DNA of 64,000 nt from Trichomonas vaginalis G3 (GCF_026262505.1 NC_067207.1:5464252-5528251); one strand, 5' to 3'. Shown: positions 10,846-22,439, counted from the first letter of the stretch. Translations and numbers: made by a program. The notes: generated by a model from the sequence alone, not told the origin.

Positions 10846-12734
10846 GAAACTTGTAATTTTTATGAATTTCAGATTTTCTTTTCATTACTGCTTTTCTTAA
10901 TAGGTCAAGTTCTTATTTACGTTATAAAGTATGATATTTACAAATATCAAGTTATCATGTTTTTTGAGAAATTATGAGAAACAAACAAAAATGAAAAAGA
11001 TAGGAATAGCAATGAATAGTGATGTGAGTATAGAAAATGTAAGAGATATGAATGCAAAGCAATCAGTATTTAGGATATTGACCATAGATTTCGAAAAAAA
11101 ATGCTGCATATTGAGCGAAAACTATGATTATATTATAAGGCTGTCATTTAAAGCATAATGAAACTATTCCCTTTTCATTTTAATCGAATAAGATAGTAAA
11201 GATTTTTGAATTAGCTAGAAACTGATGAGATGTTTTCACAAATCAGATTTTTAATCTCTATAATGCATAATTCACTCAATATCTCAATTTGATATTGCGA
11301 GATATTTTTGCTATCGGTTTCGCAATTTTGACACAATAGCAAGAGGGTTCTATAAGCATTATTATCAACGTAGAATCTGAATATCATATCAGAAAATGTC
11401 GCAAATCTGACATTTACAGACCAAATAGCAAAAATAATTGAATACTTTTCGCAAAAACTTTAAAAATCGATAAAAATATGAAATATAGATATTAAAGAGA
11501 CTTTTTATATAATATTCATAAAGATTTTCCAAAAATATGATACCGCAAAATTTAAAAAGTGACGTCTTGAGTGGAGTCAAAGGTCGAAATTGCTAGCTAA
11601 ATGTTTTTTTAGCGAAATTGCGTATTGTACGTTTTTTTCGCAAAACGACACCCTTAGTTCATAAGATAAATATGCTTGTATGATAAATAATTAAATTATT
11701 TCTATAATCACTATATCTAACTTTAATTGATATTAATGAAATTTACTATATTTCGAAAGGTATTGAATATTCTTTATAATGCAAAAGAAAAGGAAGAAAT
11801 CAAAACAATTTCATTTACAAATGTTTATATAATTGGTAATCTAAAGAGTGAAAACATAATATTAAAGATATAAGATGCAAATCCTCCACTGTGGTTTTCA
11901 ATCTCTTCTTAGGAAGCAAAATAAGATTCCAAATTTTGGGAATCTTTCTTTAAATCAACTATAATGTGTACATGAAATATTGTGAATGACCTCTTTATAG
12001 CATGCATGAAATAGTGAATTTTTATTTACTTCCAGATCAAGAAAAAAATGTAAACAATTCAAATTAACTTCCAAAAACTTTTTCCTTTATTCAATTTTTT
12101 GATACCAAATATGTTCAATATACTATTTTATGCATTTTTATTAAAAATTATTTTACAGCTTCAAAAAACTTCTTCTTGAATTCAATTTTTTATAATGAAA
12201 TGTTGTAGAATATCGTTTCTAAATGCACTTTAAAACATATTTTAATAACTTCCAAAAAGTGAACGTTACTTCCAGCCCTTGAATTTTCTCCAATTCTCTC
12301 TCAAATTTAATAGGCCAAGAATTTTGGAAACTTCCAAAGGAAATTTCCAGACAACGATTAGGTCATTAGCATTGCTAATTCTTAAAGATGCTCAAATCAT
12401 GGTTTAAATGGCTCAGTATATATTATCGTATGTATTGGCTGTTATGAAAGACACCGAAAAAATTCCAAAAAAGTTCTGGATTTCAAAATGTAAAGTAAAA
12501 AAATAATTTTTTTATAATCGTCTTTTAGAAGTTGTGTTTTTTGAGATTGGAAACTTCTCACTTTTTTCCCAAATTTGCAACCCTAGAAGTATCAAATATA
12601 CAAACGCTACAAAAAACGAAATTGATGAAAATTTTTTGGAATAAATTTTTGAATATGTAAATGATTTCCTGATGAAATTATCTTTAAAAGATACCACATA
12701 AGTCTGTTCATCATGGTAAAAAGTAGATTTTGTA

Positions 12735-12848
12735 AAGTTCTCAATTTATATTATGAATTTTCAAAATGGAAAAAACATGTTTGGAAAATGGTAAATATTT
12801 TAAAGATGTTCCGCAATGTCTACCAAACGAAAATTTCCTATTAATTCC
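12735..12848. repeat. Dispersed repeat, copy 1 (partner at 20600)
   Basis: Shares about three quarters of its bases with 20600-20716, beginning AAAGTTCTCAATTTATATTA and including GTAAATATTTTAA. Copy 1 is just right of the hAT target duplication. Type unknown. Confidence 0.6.
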
Positions 12849-14572
12849 AAATAGGAAAATTTCCTATTTAGAATTTATGTAAAGGTAGTCTCACGAGAAA
12901 ACTGACGGTAAAAATTCGATGAAACCAGGTGCATTGTATAGTACATATATGTGGTAAATAAATGTCGATTAGCTTTGTAAAAAATATCCCACAGTTTTTG
13001 AGATCTTGAAAACGGCCATTCAAAAAGTCGAAAATTTTCGCGAGATGTTAATGGGCAAGACAGTTTTTCGACAAATAAATCGTAAACATGGGAATTAAAA
13101 TAAGGCGTTATATTATATATATGGTAAAGAATATGGATGTGAAGAGCGTTAGTAGAATGGAAAGACTTTGAAATTTTAAAAAATTTATCTGGACTAAAAA
13201 ATTATTTGATTATAAAAAACATATTATATATCAATTGCTATATAGAATTATCATAACAGATTTTGGAAAAGCCGCAAATCCCCAAGTTGGAGAATTCATT
13301 AAATACTAATTATTCAGCTTTTTATCAGAAAGGAAGGTAGTCTAGGGGTTGGGAACACTATGCTCTTTTTGAATCTAAAAGGCAACTGATAACATCTTTG
13401 TTTTTTTTTCTTATTCTGCCATTATTGTTTTTCCTTGTTATGATTCAAATTAAAAATATTTTAGTAAAGGTATTTTGGACATCATTTTTTCACATTGTCT
13501 CAATGCAAATGTTTGAAAATTTTGTAGGCAATATGACAACTCTTTCAACATTTGTTCTCTTTTATTAACTCAAACAGATTTAGGATCTAATTTCATGCCT
13601 TCGAAGACATTTAAACCATCTTCAACATAATTTATTGACAAATTGATAACAATTACTCATGAATGTCGTAGATTTAATATCCTGTCACTCAGCAACAAAT
13701 TCGGGTTCAATAACAAAGCTCAGTAAAAACTTTACAGAAATTCTCCAATTTATTTTAGTGTCTTTTTGCGTCATTACGGCTGCATTTTCTTCTGCATCTG
13801 AACGCTGTGTTTGGAAGAAGACGAAATACAGAAACTTTCAACACAAGTAATCAGATTTTCTTGTCTTTCATGTTAAAATGCTTCATCTCGCTAGGTATAC
13901 GTCATTTATTGGATGGATTGTTAGCTTTGTGTCCAAATAGCAAAAAAAAGTATTAATTTAAATTTCGCATTTTGCATAAGTATACGCTTTAATTTATATC
14001 AAAACAGATTTAGATAGCTTAAAACAATATAGTTTACTCATAAATACATCTTGATAATTCACTTCTTCAATTTTCATAATCTTATATCCTGACCTATATC
14101 CTCTTATAAACCATATTTCTACTGAGATCTTCTTAAAGCATCTTTTTATCCCTATCTACACCTCGAAACCCTATTTTTCCGGCGGAATATGAATCTTCGG
14201 GTCTCGCTGATTCGATTTCTGCAGTCAGATCGTAAAAATACCCACTACATAGCCTGATAATCTCTATTTAAGTTCCTTAATTTTTTTGAAAAAAAAATTA
14301 AAACTCCCTTATCAAACATCATGCTCATTTTAAGAATTTCATTTTTCCTTTAAGTTTAAAATATACGCTTTTTAGCATGTTTATAATACATTTTCAATTT
14401 ACATTTACATTTTTATTTTTGAATTGTTTATTTATATTTCCGTTTGAACAATAATATTTATTGAAAATTGTGAGAGAAACGGATATAATAAAAAACACCA
14501 TACAACAAAATTCACTTTTTTTCATACTTACGCGGATCACTCCTTTTCGGCCCAATATGCCGGAAATGATAA
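12849..14572. other. Intergenic, nothing coding
   Basis: A+T-rich, with short frames only. TAAAGGTAGTCTCACGA at 12880-12896 recurs inverted at 18158-18174 and may mark ends of a repeat family. No RNA gene was recognised. Confidence 0.45.
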
Positions 14573-15543
14573 AACTCTCAGATCTAGTTGCTAAGATCCA
14601 AACTCTCGACTCTCAAATCTATTTCCTCAGATATTGTTGCTAAGATCTACTTCCTCAGATCTTGTTGCTAAGATCTACTTCCTCAGATCTTGTTGCTAAG
14701 ATCCAAACTCTCGACTCTCAAATCTATTTCCTCAGATCTTGTTGCTAAGATCTACTTCCTCAGATCTTGTTGCTAAGATCTACTTCCTCAGATCTTGTTG
14801 CTAAGATCTACTTCCTCAGATCTTGTTGCTCAGATCTAAACTCTCGACTCTCAAATCTACTTCCTCAGATCTTGTTGCTAAGATCTAAACTCTCGACTCT
14901 CAAATCTACTTCCTCAGATCTTGTTGCTAAGATCCAAACTCTCGACTCTCAAATCTACTTCCTCAGATCTTGTTGCTAAGATCTACTTCCTCAGATCTTG
15001 TTGCTAAGATCTACTTCCTCAGATCTTGTTGCTCAGATCTAAACTCTCGACTCTCAAATCTACTTCCTCAGATCTTGTTGCTAAGATCTACTTCCTCAGA
15101 TCTTGTTGCTAAGATCTACTTCCTCAGATCTTGTTGCTAAGATCTAAACTCTCGACTCTCAAATCTACTTCCTCAGATCTTGTTGCTAAGATCCAAACTC
15201 TCGACTCTCAAATCTATTTCCTCAGATCTTGTTGCTAAGATCTACTTCCTCAGATCTTGTTGCTAAGATCCAAACTCTCGACTCTCAAATCTACTTCCTC
15301 AGATCTTGTTGCTCAGATCTAAACTCTCGACTCTCAAATCTACTTCCTCAGATCTTGTTGCTAAGATCTACTTACTCAGATCTTGTTGCTAAGATCCAAA
15401 CTCTCGACTCTCAAATCTACTTCCTCAGATCTTGTTGCTCAGATCTAAACTCTCGACTCTCAAATCTACTTCCTCAGATCTTGTTGCTAAGATCCAAACT
15501 CTCGACTCTCAAATCTACTTCCTCAGATCTTGTTGCTAAGATC
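14573..15543. repeat. GATC-rich satellite of mixed 28- and 49-bp units
   Basis: Nearly 1 kb is built from the core AGATCTTGTTGCTAAGATC followed by either a 9-bp spacer (TACTTCCTC, 28-bp unit) or a 30-bp spacer containing AAACTCTCGACTCTCAAATC (49-bp unit). The two unit types alternate irregularly, and copies are almost identical, so array turnover is recent. Every unit carries at least two GATC sites. Open frames here are artefacts of the repeat. Confidence 0.95.
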
Positions 15544-16258
15544 GATCTATTATACTCAATTTTACTTAAGCAATATAGATCACCTTTATTATGATTCTCT
15601 TTATCTGTACTTGTTTAAAATTAAATTACATCATAAAGATCTAATTACAAATTATTTAGAATTTTGAAATAAAACCAGTATTTTATCAAATGCTTTGAGA
15701 TTAATGCATTCAAACTTAAAAAAAAAGATATATTCAGATCAATTTCAATATTATTGATTTTTTAATGTAAAAACTATGTCTACATAGATCTCAAACAATT
15801 TTATTAGATACTCTTTTTCCCAATTTTTTTCAAAATCTCTTTTTACATATCAAAAATTGTATTTTTCAATTTCATTTTTATTTTTTCCATATTTTTTTTG
15901 GAATTTGGATATGCGTCCAAAGTAGTTATGTCATTAGAAAAATATTAGATATCTGAAGAGAAAATGATAACTTAGAGAGTTTTAAAGATTTTATTTTCGA
16001 ATACAAATATAGACCTCAGAGGAATACATTCTAAATAAATTTGTATCTGAGGGTGAATAAATAAGAACAAAATTTAAAGGGTTAGCATAAATAATGTAGA
16101 AATTAAGATTGGAATTTAAATTTAATACAAAATTAAAGGGAATGAATTTGCGATTAGTAGGGTATGGCAAATGGATTGGGAAACATTGGTTACACATGAA
16201 AATTATCAGATGTAAGAATTTGGTGCAGATATTTTAAAAATGAGATCTGAGTGCTTAA
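15544..16258. other. Intergenic, nothing recognised
   Basis: Very A+T-rich sequence between the satellite and a small gene fragment. No feature was seen. Confidence 0.5.
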
Positions 16259-16519
16259 ACAATATCTCAAAATTCAAATTTTCCAAATGAAAATTTGGAA
16301 AATTCCCAAAATGCAGAATCAACTGATGATTTTCAATCATTAATAACGCCAATACAAGAAGATCATTTTCCTTCTGCCAACGAACTAAAACAATGGTTTG
16401 ATATTGCCCATGATGTTTTAATTAGTCCGCCACCTGAGAATCAACATCCAGAAATTGATGAAGAAGAGACACAAAAAGCAATTTATCTATTACAAAACTT
16501 AGACTTTCCTAAGAAATAA
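16259..16519 (+). pseudogene. C-terminal fragment of an unknown acidic protein
   Basis: An open stretch of 86 codons has clear protein-like composition (acidic, Pro/Asn/Gln-rich, with a KQWFDIAHDVLI helix) and ends at TAA. It has no in-frame ATG after the preceding stop, and the nearest ATG (16287) is in another frame. No trichomonad intron acceptor (ACTAACACACAG-like) precedes it. It is most likely the left-over tail of a longer gene. A non-ATG start is less likely. Confidence 0.35.
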
Positions 16520-18180
16520 AATTATTTAATTTATTCTTGTTTGTTTTTTAATTAAACATGTATATTTATTAACATTTCCTTTTTTAATACCTTTCCAACT
16601 TCTATTAGTAACAAACACATAACTAATTTGAAGATTTAGCGTTATGAAGAAGTATCCAAGTAATAACGTCAATAATGCATTTGCGATAGGATATAATTGC
16701 ACCAAAGGTTAAAACTTGTATAAAGAATGAAAAATGAAATTTAATACAATTTTTTTTCGAAAAAAATCCATGCTTGGCTAGATTTTCATAGTTATTGAAT
16801 ATGCATTACTGACATCTTGTAAAAGATGCCGATCAAGGCTTTCAAGATTGCTAAATTTCTCGATTAAAATTTACATTTTTTTTTTATTTGTGTTTAATTA
16901 CATTTTACAGTTTGCAGACTTACATAAAATCCGCAACATAGTGGTTATTTAATATTTGCCCCACAGTATTGTAGTTTGAAATTTACGATAAGATTATAAT
17001 TGATAAAGTAAGGTTTTGTCATTAATGCATCTTATAAACTTTCATTGATAAATATGGATAGATAAGTTCTGTGTTCAAAAGTAAGCATTTTTTAAAACGC
17101 GCAATTATATCAAGAACGACTATCATAAATTCATGAGTATCGATGATTTTCGTTTAGGATGGACTTAATCGGCTTGATTGATATACATATTTTAAAATGG
17201 CATAGCTTTGTGCATGTTATGTCAAGCATTGTGCCAAACCAATTTAAAATGAAACAAATTATTTTAAAGAAACTATATATGAACTATTCGAACACTTTAT
17301 ATTAATGTAGGGAGCTATAAATTTAAATATTCTAAAAATTTATTTATTTGTTAAGAGTTCGGAACAAATTTATTATTGAATATATAGGAAATCAAATAAT
17401 TATGCATAATCGCATAAAAAAATGCTGAAACAATGAAAAGAAAAAAATAGTTGCCCAATAGAAAAAGTCGAACCCATACCCCTACCCATTGAGTTATCCT
17501 CACTTTCAAGTTTCGATCGAAAAAAAGGTATTTAATCGCGTAACTCGCACCTTTTAGTCGTATTTCGAAGTTCTATATAGTATTAAAGATTAAGTTACAT
17601 TATGTACAAAATAACTTTTTATTGTTATTTGATTTTGATAGCATTATTAGCTGAATATGAAAAATCTCGTAGAAATAATCATTTCATTCAGACATAAGTA
17701 TTGGATTGTTTCCCAACAAGCATAATAACACACGTTTCATATTATAATTTATTTCATTTCTGTACAAAATTTAGATAACGATATCAAATAAAAAAAACTG
17801 TGGCATTTTTTTACTTCAAACTATCATGAAGTGTAACCAAATTGGGTGAGTATTCTTGCTATCAGTATGACATGAAAAAGTGAACGACAAAAATTGAAGA
17901 TATTGTAGTTAACTCGGATTTTTTTAATTGCAAACACATCTATAATTTGTTTAAATATCATTTATTATATCAAAATCGAAAAATTCGTTTTTGGAAATCT
18001 TTGAATTTATGAGAAGTTCTACAAAGACACTTACAAATATAGCGTTTGCAATAAAAAGGATCTTTAATCTTCTTCATCCTTGCTCAGAAACTTCTACTGG
18101 TTACCTTACGGGTAACCTGCAAAGCTGCTTCCAAGGCATCGGGAAAATAACGTATTTTCGTGAGACTACCTTTATTTATG
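16520..18180. other. Intergenic with a tRNA-like remnant
   Basis: A+T-rich and without genes. On the minus strand at about 17461-17507 there are A-box-like (TAACTCAATGG) and B-box-like (GGTTCGACT) sequences only about 12 nt apart, possibly a tRNA remnant. An inverted GGTTACC/GGTAACC pair lies near 18100-18120. The 82-codon frame at 17991 has no recognisable product. Confidence 0.4.
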
Positions 18181-18226
18181 TGGAAAAATTATTTTCTGAG
18201 AAAAATTTTTTAAAGGCAAAAGAAAA

Positions 18227-18232
18227 TCATTT
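18227..18232 (+). promoter_or_regulatory. Initiator TCATTT of ankyrin-type gene copy 1
   Basis: Matches TCA(+1)YT and places the start of transcription 13 nt before the ATG, the spacing normal for trichomonads. The same site is present in copy 2. Confidence 0.6.
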
Positions 18233-18241
18233 TTTATAAAG

Positions 18242-19126
18242 ATGGAAGCTGATTTAAGCTACTGTCCTAAGCATGTTGATGAATGGTGCAATGACATCGA
18301 TTTTGTCAATAAGAGGAACATCCATCAGCTGAGCATGATTCTGGATTCCTGCTTGTTAACATCAAAACAGTTCAAAAAGTTCTTCGAAATAATTAAATCT
18401 ACTTGTAACATGGAAGAAGTATTAGTATTGATGAAACATACACATTTTGCATCCCATGATTGTCCGGCCGAGACTTTTTCAATTTTAAACAATGTTGCAG
18501 AGATTCTTGAAGTACCTTTTATTCAAGAAATCAATGAAGACATTAAGTATTTTCAGTCTGGTAAATCAATACCAGAGAAACAACATGATGAACCACTGAA
18601 GACTGCTACAAGTGATGAAAACACAAGAAAATTAAGAGAATTGCCTCTCATGGAAGATAACTTCTATGAAATTTTCAAGATCCTCACAAAGGCATCACGA
18701 GAAGATGATCAGTACACAATCAAAGTAGCTGTTGATGAAAAGTATTGCAATGTAAGAACAAGCAAATTAGATTACGACTCATTACTTTTCGCTGCTCTAA
18801 AAGGAGAGAACAAACTTGCCAGATATCTTGTAAAATATGGTGCGAATCCTAGAACAAAGTCGAGAAATCTTGATACGATTTTGAAACTCTATACGATGAG
18901 AAACGATTTGGAAGGTGTCAAGTTTGCCATCGAATTTATTGATATCAATTCACAAGATGATTTAGGCAATGCAGCACTTCATTATTCCGTATACAACAAC
19001 AATTATGAGATAACGAAGTTTCTCATATCGCAACCAGACGTTAATATATATGTCAGTAACAAAGGCAAGATGACATCAACTCATAACGAAATTCTGAAGG
19101 CGCTTTTCAATTCCGCCACGAATTAA
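18242..19126 (+). CDS. Ankyrin-type (DUF3447-like) protein, copy 1, 294 aa
   Basis: A complete gene. Residues 1-110 are helical with no clear named domain. Residues about 185-215 (DYDSLLFAALKGENKLARYLVKYGANP) and 245-275 (DDLGNAALHYSVYNNNYEITKFLISQPDVN) are ankyrin repeats with the expected ALHYSV/AALKG and LV..GA patterns. Such proteins are abundant in trichomonads and serve as binding scaffolds; partners are unknown. It is nearly identical to the gene at 20809, differing at four residues, so the pair arose by recent duplication. It faces the truncated karyopherin copy tail to tail. Confidence 0.88.
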   Translation: MEADLSYCPKHVDEWCNDIDFVNKRNIHQLSMILDSCLLTSKQFKKFFEIIKSTCNMEEVLVLMKHTHFASHDCPAETFSILNNVAEILEVPFIQEINEDIKYFQSGKSIPEKQHDEPLKTATSDENTRKLRELPLMEDNFYEIFKILTKASREDDQYTIKVAVDEKYCNVRTSKLDYDSLLFAALKGENKLARYLVKYGANPRTKSRNLDTILKLYTMRNDLEGVKFAIEFIDINSQDDLGNAALHYSVYNNNYEITKFLISQPDVNIYVSNKGKMTSTHNEILKALFNSATN

Positions 19127-19189
19127 TAAAAACTATTTTTATACAAATGAATTCTTTTTAATTTGAGAAAATAATTTTGAATTATTTAA

Positions 19190-19668
19190 GGGTGCCGGAA
19201 AGTGAGGTGACGCGATTTTGAGTATTGCTCATAACTTCATTTGTAGTAAAGAAATTAATGATATTGAAACATATATTAGTAGGGTATATACTAAGGTTTT
19301 TATTTCTATGATATTGAGTTCTTAGATACTTCCACTATGAATAAAACTGCTCCGCAATTATCGAACTTGCGGACCTATCTAGTCCCTTTTTTTCCATAGC
19401 AGGGGCTGATACTCCAGGAATGATATCCAGGTACAAGATACTAGATATTTTACAGAAAACATTTGGCACTTGTTAAAAAGTGTCGAGATGCAATTAGTGA
19501 GTAACTTCAAAACTAAGACAGATTTCACTACCATCTCATTGGATTCTGCTAATTACTATTAGGGAACAAACTCAATGGTAGTGGTTTCGAGTCGAAATGG
19601 TCTCATTCAAAGTTTAATTAGATTTGTATCAAGTCCTCCAATATTGTGTCGAAGCCAGTGAGATACAT
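19190..19668. mobile_element. Insert with mariner-like end between duplicated blocks
   Basis: Sequence similarity between the two duplicated copies stops at GAATTATTTAAG and is replaced here by about 480 bp. This begins AGGGTGCCGGAAAGTGAGG right after a TA dinucleotide, in the style of Tc1/mariner ends. No matching inverted end or transposase frame was found, so it is a fragment or a solo end. An inverted CACTACCAT/ATGGTAGTG pair lies inside. Class assignment is tentative. Confidence 0.35.
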
Positions 19669-20552
19669 TTCAATAGTACTAAGTTGGATCTTCATGTTGC
19701 TAACATCATCAAAGAAGTTCATAAGATTAAGACTGAATTTGTCACTACCACTCTCATTCATGTACTTGTAGTATGTCTGTTTGAAAGGCTCATTCAAGTG
19801 ATCTGGGATGTTACTTGAAATAGATTCAATCAAATTCGGAATGAATTCTGGATTTTTCTCGTTGTATCTTGCAAGGAAATCACATCCCAAGTAGACATCA
19901 GAAAGACTTGGAAGATCTTTCAAAAGATTTTCTCCAATGAGATACAAAATGTTTGTTATGAATTTGTAGAAACGGAATGACATCGGATTCCGTTTCGAAT
20001 AAGGAAGTGCTTGTGGACATTTAGAAACAATCTTAGAGACAAACTTAAAGACTGTTTTAACAGATGGTCCTTTAGCACTTTCAAGAGCCAAAATTGAGAA
20101 ATTGTTGTAAAAAAACACAAACAAATTACCCCAGTCTTCTTTCTCAAGAGGAACTGAGAACAAACAAAACAAAATCTTAAATAATCGCTTCGATTTCGAG
20201 TGATCAACAATATCTCGAAAATTATCAACTAATGAATCACAAAACTCATTACGTAATGCAGGTGTTGAACTGATAATTCGTGCAACAATTGTATATATCA
20301 AATATCTCGGTGGATAATTGATGTAATTAGTTAAAATTATTGTGGGAATATCTGTTTTGATCAAGTGTGAAAAGATGCTTGAATAGTTCTGTTTCTCCAT
20401 GGCATCGGATACTTCTTTCGAACAGATATCTTCAATCAAATCTGACCATTGTCGCCAGAAAATATTATATATCATCTCTCCATCACATGAAAAATATGGA
20501 ATATCATTGAACAAACTACAATGGAACTGTGAATTGATGGTACTTGAAATTT
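19669..20552 (-). pseudogene. Truncated copy of the karyopherin-like gene
   Basis: A near-identical but shortened copy of part of the 22702-25707 gene. It corresponds to roughly 22725-24158 of that gene but lacks about 550 bp in the middle (around 22950-23500), where a short GTAG filler sits at the junction. Both ends of the gene are missing; the N-terminal half was not copied. The remaining frame is still open (19618-20514, 298 codons) and ends in unrelated sequence, so a small protein could be made, but function is unlikely. Similarity to the parent is so high that the copy must be recent. Confidence 0.85.
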
Positions 20553-20599
20553 TTTTAAACCGACATTTGAATACCTTCTCAAATTTTCAAAGGCAAAAG

Positions 20600-20716
20600 A
20601 AAGTTCTCAATTTATATTAAGAGTGTGCAAAATGTAAAAAACGTGTTTCAAAAAAGTAAATATTTTAAGGATATTCCACAATATCTATTAAATGAAAACA
20701 ACGAAAATTTCCTATA
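20600..20716. repeat. Dispersed repeat, copy 2 (partner at 12735)
   Basis: Diverged copy of 12735-12848, sharing AAAGTTCTCAATTTATATTA and a GTAAATATTTTAA core. It fills part of the gap between the truncated karyopherin copy and the second ankyrin-type gene. Confidence 0.6.
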
Positions 20717-20793
20717 AATGATAATACTTGGAATTTTTTTTATTCAGTGGAAAAATTATTTTCTGAGAAAAATTTTTTAAAGGCAAAAGAAAA

Positions 20794-20799
20794 TCATTT
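20794..20799 (+). promoter_or_regulatory. Initiator TCATTT of ankyrin-type gene copy 2
   Basis: Identical to the copy 1 site and 13 nt before the ATG. The duplicated block begins at about 20752, so this promoter was carried along with the gene. Confidence 0.6.
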
Positions 20800-20808
20800 T
20801 TTATAAAG

Positions 20809-21693
20809 ATGGAAGCTGATTTAAGCTACTGTCCTAAGCATGTTGATGAATGGTGCAATGACATCGATTTTGTCAATAAGAGGAACATCCATCAGCTGAG
20901 CATGATTCTGGATTCCTGCTTGTTAACATCAAAACAGTTCAAAAAGTTCTTCGAAATAATTAAATCTACTTGTAACATGGAAGAAGTATTAGTATTGATG
21001 AAACATACACATTTTGCATCCCATGATTGTCCGGCCGAGACTTTTTCAATTTTAAACAATGTTGCAGAGATTCTTGAAGTACCTTTTATTCAAGAAATCA
21101 ATGAAGACATTAAGTATTTTCAGTCTGGTAAATCAATACCAGAGAAACAACATGATGAACCACTGAAGACTGCTACAAGTGATGAAAACACAAGAAAATT
21201 AAGAGAATTGCCTCTCATAGAAGATAACTTCTATGAAATTTTCAAGATCCTCACAAAGGCATCACGAGAAGATGATCAGTACACAATCAAAGTAGCTGTT
21301 GATGAAAAGTATTGCAATGTAAGAACAAGCAAATTAGATTACGACTCATTACTTTTCGCTGCTCTAAAAGGAGAGAACAAACTTGCCAGATATCTTGTAA
21401 AATATGGTGCGAATCCTAGAACAAAGTCGAGAAATCTTGATACGATTTTGAAACTCTATACGATGAGAAACGATTTGGAAGGTGTCAAGTTTGCCATCGA
21501 ATTTATTGATATCAATTCACAAGATGATTTAGGCAATGCAGCACTTCATTATTCCGTATACAACAGCAATTATGAGATAACGAAGTTTCTCATATCGCAA
21601 CCAGACGTTAACATATCTGTCAGAAACAAAGGCAAGATGACATCAACTCATAACGAAATTCTGAAGGCGCTTTTCAATTCCGCCACGAATTAA
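20809..21693 (+). CDS. Ankyrin-type (DUF3447-like) protein, copy 2, 294 aa
   Basis: Same length and layout as the 18242 gene: helical N-terminal half, then ankyrin repeats near residues 185-215 and 245-275. The four residue differences are one Met/Ile in the middle and three within the last ankyrin region (N/S, Y/S, S/R). Identity also covers about 60 bp upstream and 60 bp or more downstream, where copy 2 keeps a 30-bp stretch that copy 1 lacks. Copy 2 sits next to the intact karyopherin-like gene in the tail-to-tail order that seems ancestral. Likely a cytoplasmic or nuclear binding protein with unknown partner. Confidence 0.88.
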   Translation: MEADLSYCPKHVDEWCNDIDFVNKRNIHQLSMILDSCLLTSKQFKKFFEIIKSTCNMEEVLVLMKHTHFASHDCPAETFSILNNVAEILEVPFIQEINEDIKYFQSGKSIPEKQHDEPLKTATSDENTRKLRELPLIEDNFYEIFKILTKASREDDQYTIKVAVDEKYCNVRTSKLDYDSLLFAALKGENKLARYLVKYGANPRTKSRNLDTILKLYTMRNDLEGVKFAIEFIDINSQDDLGNAALHYSVYNSNYEITKFLISQPDVNISVRNKGKMTSTHNEILKALFNSATN

Positions 21694-21824
21694 TAAAAAC
21701 GATTTTTATTCAAATGAATTCTTTTTAATCAAATTTGATTAAATCTGTATAAATATTTGAGAAAATAATTTTGAATTATTTAAGAATGAAAAAATTCTAT
21801 GATTTAAGTAACTATATAGCTGGG

Positions 21825-21990
21825 AAAAATTTGAGCGTTTTTTAAAAAACATGGTTTGCGAGAAAAATTGAGCAATTACTGACACAAAGTCCCCACAATT
21901 TCAAAAACTTTTCAATGCCAAAAAATAATTTTTGTTTACAAATGTTTGCTTCCTGACAAACAGAGCCTCACAAAATACTCAAACATACAA
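21825..21990. repeat. Decayed copy of the 22.4-kb MITE
   Basis: Aligns in order with 22445-22625: TTGAGCGTTTTTTAAAAAAC, TGACA, AACTTT, TTACAAATGT and CTGACAAACAGA. It is in the same orientation, about 600 bp apart, and clearly older than its partner. Confidence 0.6.
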
Positions 21991-22435
21991 CTTAATAATA
22001 ACTGAGTAACTAAACTCATTTTCTTACGTAAAGTTTCCTTATCGAACATCTTCCCTAATAAAGAGTAAGCACTCTTTCTAAATAGAGACTTATTGAAGGA
22101 AAATGAGATAGGAATTAACATGAATATCAAAAACAACAAAGACATGGCACCAGTTGATAACTCAATTCTGGTGGCAATATTCGGCTTTTATTGATACAAA
22201 TGAATTATTTCGAAAAATATTTAAGGTTACACTTATGCCTATCTGACTTTAATTCAAATTTTTTTGACAATTGGCTTGAATTAAATATCTAAATTGAAGG
22301 CTCTGTCATAGGTGCGTAAGTGAACTCTTATATATATGATATCATCTAAGTTATCTAATAAAATAACAATTATACAAAAAGAAATCTTTTAATACACAAA
22401 GAAAAAATATATGAAGAATAATATATAATAAAACA
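21991..22435. other. Spacer between two MITE copies
   Basis: A+T-rich. It contains an inverted CTCATTTTC/GAAAATGAG pair at about 22016-22105 with a complementary inner stretch. No gene is supported. Confidence 0.4.
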
Positions 22436-22439
22436 AATA

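Larger units (their letters stand above)
9515..12585. mobile_element. Non-autonomous hAT-family DNA transposon, 3.07 kb
   Basis: The ends are inverted repeats beginning TAGGGTTGCAAATTT (9515-9529 and, inverted, 12571-12585), the usual hAT style. They are flanked by a perfect 8-bp target duplication GAAGTATC at 9507-9514 and 12586-12593, the hAT hallmark. Short TGGAAG/CTTCCA words cluster near both ends (9548, 9571, 9583; 12029, 12068, 12249, 12269, 12331) and point inward, as transposase-binding subterminal motifs do. No transposase reading frame is present, so it must depend on one made elsewhere. A second element with its hairpin array is nested at about 9.8-10.85 kb. Confidence 0.85.

Noticed and set aside
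14767-15594. Leu/Ser-rich plus-strand frames in the satellite
   Set aside because: They arise from the repeat itself and shift frame with unit type; not genes.
17991-18239. 82-codon frame just before ankyrin-type copy 1
   Set aside because: It overlaps the promoter of the ankyrin gene, contains inverted repeats, and is not conserved at copy 2.
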